The notes under the pieces: model-generated
Database searches by the model: none
Told to the model about the DNA's origin: nothing
Seen by the model: only the letters and a program-made list of their open reading frames with translations
In this document: positions 8,424-18,996 of the stretch, piece after piece
Layout of the letters: every line of letters begins with the position of its first letter
How positions within the stretch are numbered: position 1 is the first letter of the stretch
Position numbers and translations under genes: made by a program
Assembly: GCF_900199455.1 (NCBI RefSeq)
Contig: NZ_FZQR01000003.1
Location: 1 to 64,000, forward strand
Reading direction: 5' to 3'
Length of the DNA stretch: 64,000 nucleotides
DNA from: Mesorhizobium carmichaelinearum
Lineage (GTDB): Bacteria > Pseudomonadota > Alphaproteobacteria > Rhizobiales > Rhizobiaceae

Positions 8424-8750
8424 CTACTGACCACTATCTATCACCTGGGCTACCTCGTACAGATTGGGATCGATCTCGTCCGTCAACTGATCGAAATGAC
8501 CCCACTCCTTCCGGAATTCCGGCGATTGATGAGCCGATCGCAAGAGATCGCGATTCTGCCATTGGACGTAGTTGACGATGCGCCGCCCGTCGAGGCTGCG
8601 ATGCAGGCTGATTGAGATGAAGCCAGGCTGGCGCGCCATAAAGCGCGCCCGCTCGGTCATGACGGACAATGCCTCGGCCTGCTTGTCCGGTTCAGAATCG
8701 ACGATGGTGATTTGGGTGACGGGTTGGTTGTCGGTTCGGATCTGTGTCAT
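8424..8750 (-). CDS. Antibiotic biosynthesis monooxygenase (ABM) domain protein
   Basis: This 108-aa protein has the small ferredoxin-like ABM fold. TQITIVDSEPDKQAEAL forms the first strand and helix, QPGFISISLHRSLDG the second and third strands, and IVNYVQWQNRDLLRSAHQS the conserved strand with a W at the usual spot. Homologues include cofactor-independent quinone-forming monooxygenases and haem-binding proteins; the role here is not predictable. The ATG at 8748-8750 has GAGG closely upstream. It lies between the NDUFA9-like gene and phhB on the same strand, probably in one transcript. Confidence 0.8.
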   Translation of the reverse strand: MTQIRTDNQPVTQITIVDSEPDKQAEALSVMTERARFMARQPGFISISLHRSLDGRRIVNYVQWQNRDLLRSAHQSPEFRKEWGHFDQLTDEIDPNLYEVAQVIDSGQ

Positions 8751-8785
8751 GGAAACCTCGCTAGATTGGCGATGGATTTGCCGTG

Positions 8786-9151
8786 TCACTGCTGGCGGTC
8801 GACGGGCCGGCCCGAGCGATCGAGCACCCGATCGATCTTGCTCGCCATGATGAAATCGTTCTCGTGCGGTCCTTTGATCTTCTTGGTGCTTAGGGAAACC
8901 GTCACATAGCCCCAGCCGAAGCTGATGTCGGGGTGATGGCCTTCGGTTTCGGCGAGCTCACCTATCTCCTGAACAAGGGTGAGCGCGTCCCGGAAATTGC
9001 GGCATCGAAAGCTCCGTTGGATGCGGTGGGCATCGTCACCCAGCTCCCAATCTGGAGCCTGTGCCTGGAAGCGTTGGGCTTCATCACGCGTGAGCGGCGG
9101 GACGCCGCCGCGACAAGGCGTACATGTTTTCTCGGCAAGAGTGTCGATCAT
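8786..9151 (-). CDS. phhB: 4a-hydroxytetrahydrobiopterin (pterin-4-alpha-carbinolamine) dehydratase
   Basis: The enzyme dehydrates 4a-hydroxy-tetrahydropterin so that the pterin cofactor of aromatic amino acid hydroxylases can be recycled. The 121-aa product has the family signature TEGHHPDISFGWGYVTVSL, with the paired histidines and following Asp/Tyr. The canonical TH after it is replaced by STKKIKG, a common variant. The CTPCRGGVPPL opening is also typical. The ATG at 9149-9151 gives the usual length. No pterin-dependent hydroxylase is adjacent. Confidence 0.88.
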   Translation of the reverse strand: MIDTLAEKTCTPCRGGVPPLTRDEAQRFQAQAPDWELGDDAHRIQRSFRCRNFRDALTLVQEIGELAETEGHHPDISFGWGYVTVSLSTKKIKGPHENDFIMASKIDRVLDRSGRPVDRQQ

Positions 9152-9203
9152 GTTTCTTGTCTCCAAGACCATTTTTAGCAGCAAAAACGACAGCGACGAG
9201 CGC

Positions 9204-9283
9204 CTATCGATCGATCTCCCCGAACACGATGTCGAGCGAGCCGATGATCGCCAAGATATCGGCTCGCATGTGCCCGCGTGCTG
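9204..9283 (-). pseudogene. nuoD 3'-end fragment
   Basis: On the minus strand, [19 protein letters not shown] followed by GEIDR and TAG reproduces the last 24-26 residues of NADH dehydrogenase subunit D. The full-length gene at 15788-16978 ends [19 protein letters not shown] and GEIDR. The nucleotide match is partial, so this is an old, independent remnant rather than a fresh copy of that gene. Nothing further upstream resembles NuoD. Confidence 0.7.
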
Positions 9284-9319
9284 GCCCTCCATCGTCCTGG
9301 CTATAGTTTCAGGCGCCGA

Positions 9320-10978
<1,659 letters not shown>

Positions 10979-11013
10979 TCAGTCTAGAAATTAGGAGAGC
11001 GCAAATCGCCCGG

Positions 11014-11328
11014 TCAGGCGGCTTTCTTGCCCGCTTTGGTCTTCTCGACGATGCCCATAATGTCGCTCTCCTTCATGATCAGAAGATCCTCGCCGTCGAT
11101 CTTGACCTCGGTGCCGGACCATTTGCCGAACAGGATGAGATCGCCGGCCTTGACGTCGAGCGGGATCAGCTTGCCGCTCTCGTCACGTGAGCCTGGGCCG
11201 ACGGCGATGACTTCGCCTTCCTGGGGCTTTTCCTTGGCGGTGTCGGGAATGATGATTCCGCCCTTGGATTTGGTATCGCCTTCCGCGCGCCGAATGACGA
11301 CGCGGTCGTGGAGTGGTCGGAATTTCAT
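11014..11328 (-). CDS. groES: 10 kDa co-chaperonin GroES
   Basis: The lid of the GroEL chamber. The 104-aa product begins [14 protein letters not shown], contains the mobile loop [19 protein letters not shown] and the roof region [12 protein letters not shown], and ends with a lysine/alanine-rich tail. The ATG at 11326-11328 gives the normal length; the frame stays open for 16 further codons but they have no family likeness. First gene of the groESL operon, 56 bases downstream of a CIRCE operator. Confidence 0.97.
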   Translation of the reverse strand: MKFRPLHDRVVIRRAEGDTKSKGGIIIPDTAKEKPQEGEVIAVGPGSRDESGKLIPLDVKAGDLILFGKWSGTEVKIDGEDLLIMKESDIMGIVEKTKAGKKAA

Positions 11329-11383
11329 TGGGGTTCTTTCTGCCGCCGCACATAGAGCGACTGCAACACTTAACATAGCCCCT

Positions 11384-11410
11384 TTGGCACTCGAATGATA
11401 GGAGTGCCAA
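11384..11410 (-). promoter_or_regulatory. CIRCE operator (HrcA-binding site)
   Basis: TTGGCACTC-N9-GAGTGCCAA is a perfect 9-bp inverted repeat with the 9-base spacer that defines CIRCE (consensus TTAGCACTC-N9-GAGTGCTAA). It differs from consensus by one symmetric change per arm. Placed just before groES, it predicts repression by HrcA and heat induction of groESL. Confidence 0.93.
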
Positions 11411-11667
11411 ATTTTCCAGGCTTGCCTGGCGATGCGTCGGCGCGTTTATTCACCTGCCGGCAATCGCCCTGCAGAGTTCGGCGCAACAGATGGTGCAGCT
11501 CAGCCCAGCGGACCTTGCCGCCGCTCTCGAAAAGGACCTTGGATAATCATAACCGCACCATCCCTCATGCAACGCAGCCTTCCCGCGTGGGGAGCGCTTG
11601 CCTGCGCTGCGGCGGCGGCTTTCCATGCGAGCCGCTTCAAAAATGATGCTGCGAAACGGAGCCGGCT

Positions 11668-12105
11668 TTATCCGACGAACGCCTCACGCATCCGAGCGAA
11701 CATGCCGGGCTGTCTCCCTGCAATCGCCGCACGGATGTGACGGGCGGCCGTTGCGGCGTTCACCGTCGCGCCGAAATGGCAATAGCAGATGATCTCATGC
11801 AATTGCCTGTCGGTCAGTTCGAAGAACCGCTTCGCTTCGCCGTAGTTGTCGTCTTCCAACCCGGCGGCGCGCAGGACAGGATCCTCGAAAGCGATCGAAA
11901 TCGGCGTGTCGTGGCCGCGCATGATCGCGCGCGCATTAGCCGGCTGGTACTCAGTCTGAGGCAGCGTCGAGAGGCGCCGGTCAGGGTTCCGTTCGAGGAG
12001 CTCTGCCCAGCGTTCAAGACGTTCGCTGCGCGACATGGCTTGGCGCGGGTAGGCCTGATCGATCTCGGCGACGATCTGCAGTTGCTCGATCGTTTGGTGC
12101 TTCAT
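11668..12105 (-). CDS. Hypothetical protein (145 aa)
   Basis: ATG with a strong AGGAGG seven bases upstream. The protein is soluble and helical: a basic/acidic N-terminal part (MKHQTIEQLQIVAEIDQAY, SRSERLERWAELLERNPD), a short Pro/Thr-rich middle, and a C-terminal helical part with LTDRQLHEIICYCHFGATV and AARHIRAAIAG. No signal peptide or known catalytic motif. Codon use and start signal argue that it is a real gene. Family not recognised; it looks like a rhizobial conserved hypothetical. Confidence 0.7.
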   Translation of the reverse strand: MKHQTIEQLQIVAEIDQAYPRQAMSRSERLERWAELLERNPDRRLSTLPQTEYQPANARAIMRGHDTPISIAFEDPVLRAAGLEDDNYGEAKRFFELTDRQLHEIICYCHFGATVNAATAARHIRAAIAGRQPGMFARMREAFVG

Positions 12106-12955
12106 GTTGGCCTCCTATTCGGACGATAGTTGGTCCACCCATATCCTTCTTATGCCTGCAGCCAGCGTGACTCCAACGGATCGTGAAGTCCAATCACGAT
12201 GATGCCTGGAGGGCTTCGTTCACGCAGATGTGGAGGCTTCGCAAAGATCCGGCCATTAATTTGGCGAACGCGGTCAAATGCGCGGCTGCTCGACGATGTT
12301 GGTCTGGAGTCCGTGCCGATCGAGGTGACCGACGGGCAGAGTCTGTGCTGGAGTAGCCCGGCTCCATTGCTGGCCGGGCAGCGGGATCAAGGGAGCGGCA
12401 GTTTAGCTTCGAAACCGCCGAAGGCCGGGCCGATGCGAGTTCTCCGCCCGGCCCTTGTGGCTCCAGTGTACGACTTCCGGCACGACCTGGCGCCTGGCTA
12501 CTCCGTAGGATCGCAGTTTGTCCGTGTCGAAACCATTATCGAAGTTACCCGGCCCTATGGCGGAGTGTTGCGGATTGCGCTCGATCCAAGAACCGGTCCG
12601 TCCAACAAGTTGAGCGGAAGCCATCTCAAAAACGGTCCAGGCTGTGCGTCGTCAGGATGGTAGCCGAACCAGCGAAACAGCCAATCAGGGGTCCCTTCCT
12701 TCGACCTTTAGAGATGAGCGACCCATTTGCCCTCTGGTAGGCAAACAGGCTGGATAAGGGTCTTTGGGAAGCGCGCACTACGACCGCGCCGGCATGATCG
12801 CCAGCGGCTGCGACCGGCGGCTGCAGGCGTGCTCGACGAGTTAGCGTTGCGCCATGGATGTCAAAAGATCGGCGATGCCATCTAGCGGCCGTGTGATCGA
12901 TGCGGCGCGCGTTATCCTGATCTTCCAGCACAGCTCCGCGCAGTTGCACCCCTCA
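12106..12955. other. 850-base gap without recognisable gene
   Basis: Several open frames cross this stretch on both strands, but they are short, arginine/proline-rich and lack plausible starts. No RNA gene, repeat or terminator was recognised. It is probably decayed sequence between the hypothetical gene and pcm. Confidence 0.4.
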
Positions 12956-13630
12956 TTAGACCGTTTCGAGCCGACTGAACCGAACTGGGATGAGTTTCCG
13001 AGTCTTGAGTTGCCCTGCCGCGACCTTGTCGATGACAGTCAGCAACTGTACTTTTTCAGATCCCACAGGCAGAACCATGCGCCCCCCTGGCTTGAGCTGC
13101 TCAAGCAAAGCCGGCGGCGTCGGCTCAGCCGCCACCGTGATCAGGATCTTGTCGAATGGGGCGTGCTCAGGCCAGCCGCGAGACCCGTCTCCGACACGAA
13201 TGCCGACATTGGAGGTGCCGAGGCCCTGCAGGAGAGCCTCGGCATCGCTTGCGAATTCCTCGATGATTTCGACGCTCCAAACCTGCGAGGCGAGTTCCGC
13301 GAGGATTGCGGTTTGGTAGCCCAGGCCGGTGCCGATCTCGAGCACTGCCTCGTGCGGTTGGGGAGCAAGGAGATCGGTCATGAGAGCGACGATGAAGGGC
13401 TGCGAGACGGTCTTATCGAAGCCGATCGGCAGCGGCATGTCCTGGTAGGCATAAGGCGCGACCACGGCTGGAACGAAGAGATGCCGTGGCACCCGCCGCA
13501 TCGCTGCCATCACCCGCTCATCGAGCGTCGCCTTGCCGAGTTCTTCGCTTGCAAGGTCGGCATGGATTGCAATCACCTCGACCATGTGCCTGCGTAGAAC
13601 CGCGAGGTGCTCTTCGTTCATCGGCTTCAT
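12956..13630 (-). CDS. pcm: Protein-L-isoaspartate O-methyltransferase
   Basis: This SAM-dependent enzyme methylates isoaspartyl residues in aged proteins to start their repair. The 224-aa product has VPRHLFVP, the substrate loop PLPIGFDKTVSQPFIVALM, the SAM-binding VLEIGTGLGYQTAILAEL, and DGSRGWPEHAPFDKILITVAAEPTP, all in family order. The start may be 13630 or the ATG at 13621. It is a cytoplasmic single-gene unit. Accessory copies of this gene are common in rhizobia. Confidence 0.93.
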   Translation of the reverse strand: MKPMNEEHLAVLRRHMVEVIAIHADLASEELGKATLDERVMAAMRRVPRHLFVPAVVAPYAYQDMPLPIGFDKTVSQPFIVALMTDLLAPQPHEAVLEIGTGLGYQTAILAELASQVWSVEIIEEFASDAEALLQGLGTSNVGIRVGDGSRGWPEHAPFDKILITVAAEPTPPALLEQLKPGGRMVLPVGSEKVQLLTVIDKVAAGQLKTRKLIPVRFSRLETV

Positions 13631-13811
13631 GACGGTGGGCGTTCCTCAACCAGTCTGCTGCCTGATAGCCTTATAACCTGTTCGTCTTGTCACAGTAACC
13701 ATGTCGTCGAGAACGCGGCTTCGGTTGGAGCGGGTTGTACCGCCCTGCTATTTCGTCGCCGTCCTTGTTGCTCTCCCGTTCCTCGCACCGGGGGGTGGAA
13801 CGGCGTGCGCA

Positions 13812-14078
13812 TCAGAAGCTCGCCAGCCAGGCGACAACATCGATATTGCGGATTGCCAGCCAGTTGAGCACCAATGGGCCGAAGGCCAAAACGACGCCGA
13901 ACCCTGCGCTGGCGCTCACCGGCTCCTTCCCGTGCTGATCGTGCGTGATCTGGTGATTGACGATGACCGAACCTGGGCGAGCCAGCAGCGCTATTTGCGC
14001 TGCAGGCGAGGCGAGGGCGAACGCCGGCACAGCCGGCGCGGCGCTTCCGTTGCATTTACGCCGCCTCCGGACCCTCAC
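13812..14078 (-). other. Possible remnant of a small membrane protein
   Basis: This minus-strand frame has strong GC bias at third positions and two hydrophobic stretches (ALASPAAQIALLA and GVVLAFGPLVLNWLAI) joined by a polar NHQITHDQHGKEP loop, ending at a TGA. Only a GTG at 14076-14078 could start it, without a ribosome binding site, so the N-terminus may be missing. It follows the phosphodiesterase gene in the same direction. Family not recognised. Confidence 0.3.
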
Positions 14079-14174
14079 TACTGCGCTGTTTGGATGCGCG
14101 TTCCGGCCTCCGCTTCCGCCGAGGCCAGCAGCAGCGGCTCATTTCTCGAGCTTCCACGAACAACCGGAATAAAG

Positions 14175-14972
14175 CTAAAAATCGCGACTCGGTCCGTAGT
14201 CGCCGATTGGCGCGACATGCGAGACCAAGCCGGTCTCGGGCGACCAGGCGTGGAGCGCAAAGCCCGGAGGCTCGAGGATAAATCGGATGGGCTGGCCCGG
14301 GCGAAGATCAAGCGCCAGCTGATGCGCCACTCCGGGCACAACGAAGCCGACCGTGCCGGCCCAGCGACGGGTGATGGGGCGATGGTGATGGCCGGCGACC
14401 ACGCATTCAATTTCAGGATGGCTTTCGACAAGCCCCGCGAATGCGCTGTCGGTTCGGCACATCGTCGCGTCCATCCCGCTGACACCGGTAACGAAGGGTG
14501 GGTGATGCATGAAGACCAGCGTCGGGCGACCGTCCCCTTCAGCGAGACGATCGGCAAACCAAGCCGCTCGTGCGGCGCAGATAGCACCGCCGACCTTTCC
14601 CGGCACCACCGTGTCGAGGCCGATGAGCCGAACTGGAAAATCCTCGACAACGTAATGCAGAAAATCCTCAGCTTGGCGCAGATAGGGATAGGCCGCGGCG
14701 AGGCCGTCGCGCATCGTCTCGCGCCGGTCGTGATTGCCCGGAATGACGAATACCGGCATTGCCAGACGGGACAGGATATCAACCACGAGAGCGTACTCGT
14801 CCAGGCCCCCGCTATCGGCAAGATCGCCCGTGACGAGGACGCAATCGGGAACAGGGTCCAGGGCAGCGATCGTGGCAATGGCGCGCCGCGTCATGGCATT
14901 GGTGTCGATGCCAGCATATACCATTTGGCCAACGGCATGGACATGGAAGTCGCTAATCTGCGCAACGAGCAT
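14175..14972 (-). CDS. Class III (CpdA-like) metallophosphoesterase
   Basis: The 265-aa protein carries the calcineurin-like two-metal motifs in order: ISDFH (residues 6-10), VTGDLADSG (about 47-55), PGNHDRRE (about 78-85), MHHPP and AGHHHRP. Members hydrolyse cyclic nucleotides or phosphodiesters such as those released from phospholipid head groups. In rhizobia, several sit beside transport genes. No transporter is visible next to it here, only a membrane-protein remnant downstream. The exact substrate cannot be assigned. The ATG at 14970-14972 gives the first motif its normal position. Confidence 0.85.
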   Translation of the reverse strand: MLVAQISDFHVHAVGQMVYAGIDTNAMTRRAIATIAALDPVPDCVLVTGDLADSGGLDEYALVVDILSRLAMPVFVIPGNHDRRETMRDGLAAAYPYLRQAEDFLHYVVEDFPVRLIGLDTVVPGKVGGAICAARAAWFADRLAEGDGRPTLVFMHHPPFVTGVSGMDATMCRTDSAFAGLVESHPEIECVVAGHHHRPITRRWAGTVGFVVPGVAHQLALDLRPGQPIRFILEPPGFALHAWSPETGLVSHVAPIGDYGPSRDF

Positions 14973-15361
14973 GGAAAGAAGTCCAAGTGGAGGGATAACC
15001 GGGGGCCGGTTGGCGCCCGTGCGGTGAATGGAGTGGCGCCGATGCGGATCGGTATCTTACCTGCTCCGAAGCCGTGAGCTTTCGGAGCCCTGCTATCTCA
15101 TCGGAGCCTGAGTTTCCTGGCAAGGCGTTCGGCCCATCCTCGGGGGGAGACCGACCGTGTTGGATCGGACCTTGCTGCCAATCCCTGTAGACACTACCCC
15201 AGCAAAATTACCGGTCTCACGATTTACATGTCCAAGGCAACAGCTCCGAGGCACGGCTTTCACCATTGGGCACATCTGTGGCAGCCGAGGGCCACAACTA
15301 AGGGATACTCTTTGTTGCCATAAAGATGATCCTCCTTTGAGCGAACGGGAACGGAAAGATC
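14973..15361. other. Divergent intergenic region
   Basis: About 390 bases between the phosphodiesterase start and the exported-protein remnant. No coding frame or RNA was recognised. It should hold both promoters, but none could be assigned confidently. Confidence 0.4.
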
Positions 15362-15714
15362 ATGCGCATGCTGACGACAATCGCCGTCCTTTTGGCACTC
15401 GGCGTGGCGTCGCCAGTTTACGCTCAATCCCCGGGCGCGCAACTTCCCCCAGATGTAACCCAGGCTCCGCCAACTTTGTGCGACCAGGCTTCACGAGCGT
15501 AGCGGTCATCGACATCGAGGATTTGCCTCCGGAAATTAGATCGGAGGTCGATGCCGTGATTACCCAAACGAGCTCGGAAGAGTAGTATATCCTGCAAAGT
15601 TCGATCGATGCTACGCCACCTGCCGTGTCGGTGTCGGCAGCGGTCGAGCTGGATTCGTCGCATGTGGTCGCTGCCAACATCGGCGACGATGGCCCAGACG
15701 ACGACTTGATTTGA
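15362..15714 (+). pseudogene. Frameshifted gene for a small exported protein
   Basis: An ATG after GGAAAG begins a clean signal peptide, MRMLTTIAVLLALGVASPVY followed by AQS, a typical signal-peptidase-I site. The frame stops at 15500-15502 after 46 residues. In another forward frame, VAVIDIEDLPPEIRSEVDAV begins at once, runs to SSEE, meets a TAG (15583-15585), and continues in the same frame as SSIDATPPAVSV to DDGPDDDLI and a TGA at 15712-15714. The acidic continuation fits one secreted protein of about 115 residues broken by a frameshift near 15480-15510 and one nonsense codon. Function unknown. Confidence 0.6.
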
Positions 15715-15787
15715 TCGTCGGTCAGGCGCCGCACTTTGCATCGGGCATTCGAGATCGACTGCGAACTACGAGGCCGGAAGGATCGCC

Positions 15788-16978
15788 ATGGCCGAGGCCG
15801 CAATTCGCAACTTCACCATCAATTTCGGACCGCAGCATCCGGCCGCGCATGGTGTCTTGCGGCTCGTGCTTGAACTCGATGGCGAGGTCGTCAAGCGCGT
15901 CGATCCGCATATCGGCCTGCTCCATCGCGGGACCGAGAAGCTCATAGAGCACAAGAACTATCTGCAGGCCCTGCCCTATTTCGACCGGCTCGACTACGTC
16001 GCGCCGATGAATCAGGAGCATGCATTCTGCCTCGCCGCCGAGAAGCTGCTCGAAATATCGGTTCCCAGGCGCGGACAGCTCATCCGTGTCCTTTTTTGCG
16101 AAATCGGCCGGCTTCTGTCACACCTTCTCAATGTGACGACGCAAGCCATGGATATCGGCGCGCTGACCCCGCCGCTCTGGGGTTTTGCCGAGCGCGAGAA
16201 GCTGATGGTCTTCTACGAGCGCGCTTCCGGCGCCCGCATGCACGCGAATTATTTCCGGGTCGGCGGCGTGCATCAGGATCTGCCTCCGAAGCTTCTGGAC
16301 GACATCTGGGATTTCTGTGACCCGTTCCTCAAGGTCTGCGACAATCTCGAAGTGCTGCTCACAGACAACCGCATCTTCAAGCAACGCAACGTCGATATCG
16401 GCGGGATCGGTCTTGACGATGCCTGGGCTTGGGGCTTCTCCGGCGTGATGGTACGCGGATCGGGCGCGGCCTGGGATTTGCGCAAGGCGCAGCCATATGA
16501 ATGTTACTCCGAAATGGATTTCGACATTCCCATCGGCAAGAACGGGGACTGCTATGACCGCTATCTCGTCCGCATGGAGGAAATGCGCCAGTCTGTACGG
16601 ATCATGAAGCAATGCCTGGAAAAATTACGATCGCCGGAAGGCCGGGGCCCGGTCGCACTTCCAAATCAAAAGATCACGCCACCGTCGCGTGCCGAGATGA
16701 AACGCTCGATGGAAGCGACGATCCATCATTTCAAACTTTACACGGAAGGGCATCACGTGCCCGCCGGAGAGGTATACGCTGCGGTCGAAGCACCGAAGGG
16801 TGAGTTCGGCGTTTATCTGATTTCCGATGGCAGCAATGTTCCGTACCGGTGCAAGATCCGAGCACCCTCCTTCGCCCATCTGCAGGCAATGGATTTCTTG
16901 TGTCGGGGCCACATGATCGCCGATGTCTCCGCGATCATTGGTTCGCTCGACATCGTGTTCGGAGAGATCGATCGTTAA
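15788..16978 (+). CDS. nuoD: NADH-quinone oxidoreductase subunit D, orphan copy
   Basis: The 49-kDa subunit of complex I, forming part of the quinone site in the peripheral arm. All 396 residues are present: [18 protein letters not shown] at the start, [32 protein letters not shown], the [16 protein letters not shown] block, and DIVFGEIDR at the end. No other nuo gene is next to it, whereas the normal gene sits in a 14-gene operon. This is therefore probably a second, accessory copy. Intact length suggests it may still be functional or was recently acquired. Confidence 0.95.
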   Translation: MAEAAIRNFTINFGPQHPAAHGVLRLVLELDGEVVKRVDPHIGLLHRGTEKLIEHKNYLQALPYFDRLDYVAPMNQEHAFCLAAEKLLEISVPRRGQLIRVLFCEIGRLLSHLLNVTTQAMDIGALTPPLWGFAEREKLMVFYERASGARMHANYFRVGGVHQDLPPKLLDDIWDFCDPFLKVCDNLEVLLTDNRIFKQRNVDIGGIGLDDAWAWGFSGVMVRGSGAAWDLRKAQPYECYSEMDFDIPIGKNGDCYDRYLVRMEEMRQSVRIMKQCLEKLRSPEGRGPVALPNQKITPPSRAEMKRSMEATIHHFKLYTEGHHVPAGEVYAAVEAPKGEFGVYLISDGSNVPYRCKIRAPSFAHLQAMDFLCRGHMIADVSAIIGSLDIVFGEIDR

Positions 16979-17081
16979 GCCGAGTTGCACATCTCGGCTG
17001 CTGGAAGATAGGCCTACAATTGCAGGATCATCCGTGGTTTATCGAAGTCGCGCAAAAAAAGGCCTGCCGGAGTGGGTCTCT

Positions 17082-17140
17082 GGCCTGCTGCCGGTTCCAT
17101 CTTAACCTCAACTCCGTGTCCATGGAACCGGCAGCAGGCC
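17082..17140. repeat. 19-bp perfect inverted repeat
   Basis: The arms 17082-17100 and 17122-17140 are exact reverse complements (GGCCTGCTGCCGGTTCCAT and its complement) around a 21-base spacer. The right arm begins with ATG and runs into the duplicated 17122-17298 segment. A long perfect palindrome beside a duplicated block suggests the edge of a mobile or repeated element. Confidence 0.7.
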
Positions 17141-17298
17141 ACTACGACGCGTGGCTTGGGGAGGTTGGCCTGCCGTCATCTTGTGCTGGGCAAGCCGCAC
17201 CGCTGGCCTCTGGCGCCGCCCCCTCCCCTGTGGATCACCCCTCGGGGTCGCCTCAACGCTTCCCTCAGCGAGAAACCCCGCCGAAGCGGGGTTTCTAA
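17122..17298 (+). repeat. Second copy of the GEVGLPSS tail segment
   Basis: From ATG 17122 a 58-residue frame reads MEPAAGHYDAWLGEVGLPSS and on to RFPQRETP, ending at TAA. From HYD on, it matches the C-terminal ~50 residues encoded at 6765-6935 on the opposite strand, with a few substitutions. Both copies end in a GC-rich hairpin. It may be a truncated gene copy or the shared end of a repeated element. There is no separate start signal, so I treat it as a dispersed repeat. Confidence 0.6.
17273..17294 (+). terminator. Hairpin AAACCCCGC / GCGGGGTTT
   Basis: The 9-bp stem at 17273-17281 and 17286-17294 encloses a CGAA tetraloop, and the flanks are A-rich and T-rich. It can work on either strand and lies at the end of the duplicated tail segment, just left of the IS element. 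Confidence 0.6.
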
Positions 17299-17302
17299 AC
17301 TA

Positions 17303-18964
17303 GACTAGTTTCCGTCCACAAACGCCAACATATTGATATTATTGCGTGAATCGGAGCTTGCGTAAGCAAGGCCCGGCGGTTTCAGGTACACTTTGGTCTC
17401 ATGCCACTGATTCCAAAGCACAATCTGCCACCGCCGGAGCCGACAATGCGCCAAGAACGCACCGTCCAAGCGAGCATATTCGATCTTTTCGCCACACACG
17501 AGATCGGCCACGAGCTGAAGGCGATGTCGCAATGGCTGGACGAGCATCGCGATCTGCTCGGCCTGGTGGCCCGAGACCTGGTCCGGGTCGGCGTCAAGGC
17601 TACCGGACGGCAGGGCCTGCCGGCCGAAGCGGTGCTGCGCTGCGCGATCCTCAAGCAGTACCGGCAGCTGAGCTACCAAGAGCTGGCATTCCATCTCGAG
17701 GACTCCGCCTCGTTTCGCCCCTTTGCCCGACTGCCATGGTCATGGAGCCCGCAGAAGTCGGTGCTGCAAAGGACCATCAGTGCGATCCGATCTGAGACTT
17801 GGGAACAGATCAATCGGGTGCTGCTGTCGAGCGCGCGGCAGGCGAAGCTCGAAGACGGTGCAGTCGTGCGGCTGGACAGCACTGTGACCTCGGCACTCAT
17901 GCACGAGCCGAGCGACAGCAGTCTGCTGTGGGATGCCGTGCGGGTCATGGTGCGGCTTTTGAAGCGGGCCGATAGCTTGGTCGGCGGCGCTGGCGCATCA
18001 TGGCGCGATCATTGCCGCGCAGCCAAGAAGCGCGCCCGCAAGATCCAGTTCACGCGCGGCCGACCCAATCGCGTCCAACTCTACCGCGAACTGATCGCAA
18101 TCACTCGCGCGACCTTGGCCTATCTGAAGGGGGCGACCGAGCGGTTGGCCGAGGCGAGCACTCCGCCGCCCATCGCACTGTGGCAGGCCCAGGTTCGTCA
18201 CTATCGGCCGCTGATCGAACGCATCATCAGACAGAGCGAGCGGCGCGTGCCGGCCCGCGAGAAGTTGGTTAGCCTGTTCGAACGGTATGCCGATATCATC
18301 GTCAAAGGCAGCCGGGACACCGAGTACGGCCACAAGCTCAACCTGACCTCCGGCAGGAGCGGCATGATCCTCGATCTGGTCATCGAAGCAGGCAACCCGG
18401 CCGACAGCGACCGCTTTCTGCCGATGCTGGAACGCCACATCGACCTCTATGGTCAAGCGCCGCGGCAAGCCGCCGCCGATGGCGGCTTCGCCACGCGCGA
18501 CAACCTGGCTAAAGCGAAGGCGTGGGGCGTCTCCGACATGGCATTCCACAAGAAAGCCGGCCTCAGGATCGAGGACATGGTCAGAAGCAAGTGGGTCTAT
18601 CGCAAGCTGCGCAACTTCCGCGCCGGCATCGAAGCTGGCATCTCTTGCCTCAAACGTGCTTACGGCCTGGCGCGCTGCACCTGGCCTGGCCTTGACCACT
18701 TCAAGACCTACGTCTGGTCCTCGGTCGTGGCCTACAACCTCGTCCTCTTCATTCGCCTCAAAGCGACCTGACGCCGACCAGGCATCGCAGTCGCACCCGC
18801 ACCGGCCAATCCGGTCGCGGGGCGTGCGCCGGATCGCGCTTGCAGCACCGCTCTGACCAAACCAGCGCCTGTAATTCCGTCGCATGCCCTCAAATGCTCT
18901 GCCAACCGAGGATAAGCGATTGTAAACGCTGTAAAATACGTAGGTTTATGGACGGAAACTAGTC
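17303..18964. mobile_element. ISNCY-type insertion sequence
   Basis: Terminal inverted repeats GACTAGTTTCCGTCCA (17303 onward) and its complement ending at 18964 match at 20 of 21 positions. Similarity extends a few bases further out on both sides, so the tips may be 17300 and 18967. The element is about 1.66 kb and holds one intact transposase. No convincing direct target repeat flanks it, which may mean the ends are slightly misplaced or flanking DNA was rearranged. Confidence 0.8.
17446..18771 (+). CDS. ISNCY family transposase
   Basis: The 441-aa product from ATG 17446 begins MRQERTVQASIFDLFATHEI. It shows the N-terminal block GLPAEAVLRCAILKQYRQLSY and DDE candidates in order: VRLDSTVTSALMHE (first Asp), AAADGGFATRDNLAKAK (second Asp) and RAGIEAGISCLKRAYGLAR (Glu). 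This is the layout of the IS1202-like ISNCY group. An in-frame ATG at 17401 would add 15 residues. The frame is intact, so the element may still be able to move. It lies between nuoD and the catabolic operon. Confidence 0.88.
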   Translation: MRQERTVQASIFDLFATHEIGHELKAMSQWLDEHRDLLGLVARDLVRVGVKATGRQGLPAEAVLRCAILKQYRQLSYQELAFHLEDSASFRPFARLPWSWSPQKSVLQRTISAIRSETWEQINRVLLSSARQAKLEDGAVVRLDSTVTSALMHEPSDSSLLWDAVRVMVRLLKRADSLVGGAGASWRDHCRAAKKRARKIQFTRGRPNRVQLYRELIAITRATLAYLKGATERLAEASTPPPIALWQAQVRHYRPLIERIIRQSERRVPAREKLVSLFERYADIIVKGSRDTEYGHKLNLTSGRSGMILDLVIEAGNPADSDRFLPMLERHIDLYGQAPRQAAADGGFATRDNLAKAKAWGVSDMAFHKKAGLRIEDMVRSKWVYRKLRNFRAGIEAGISCLKRAYGLARCTWPGLDHFKTYVWSSVVAYNLVLFIRLKAT

Positions 18965-18996
18965 CAGCATTCCTTAAGGTGGCGAGGCTAACTGGG

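Noticed and set aside
13701..15077. 458-codon plus-strand open frame
   Set aside because: It crosses the phosphodiesterase gene antisense and a decayed stretch. The phosphodiesterase has all metal motifs, while this frame has no family features.
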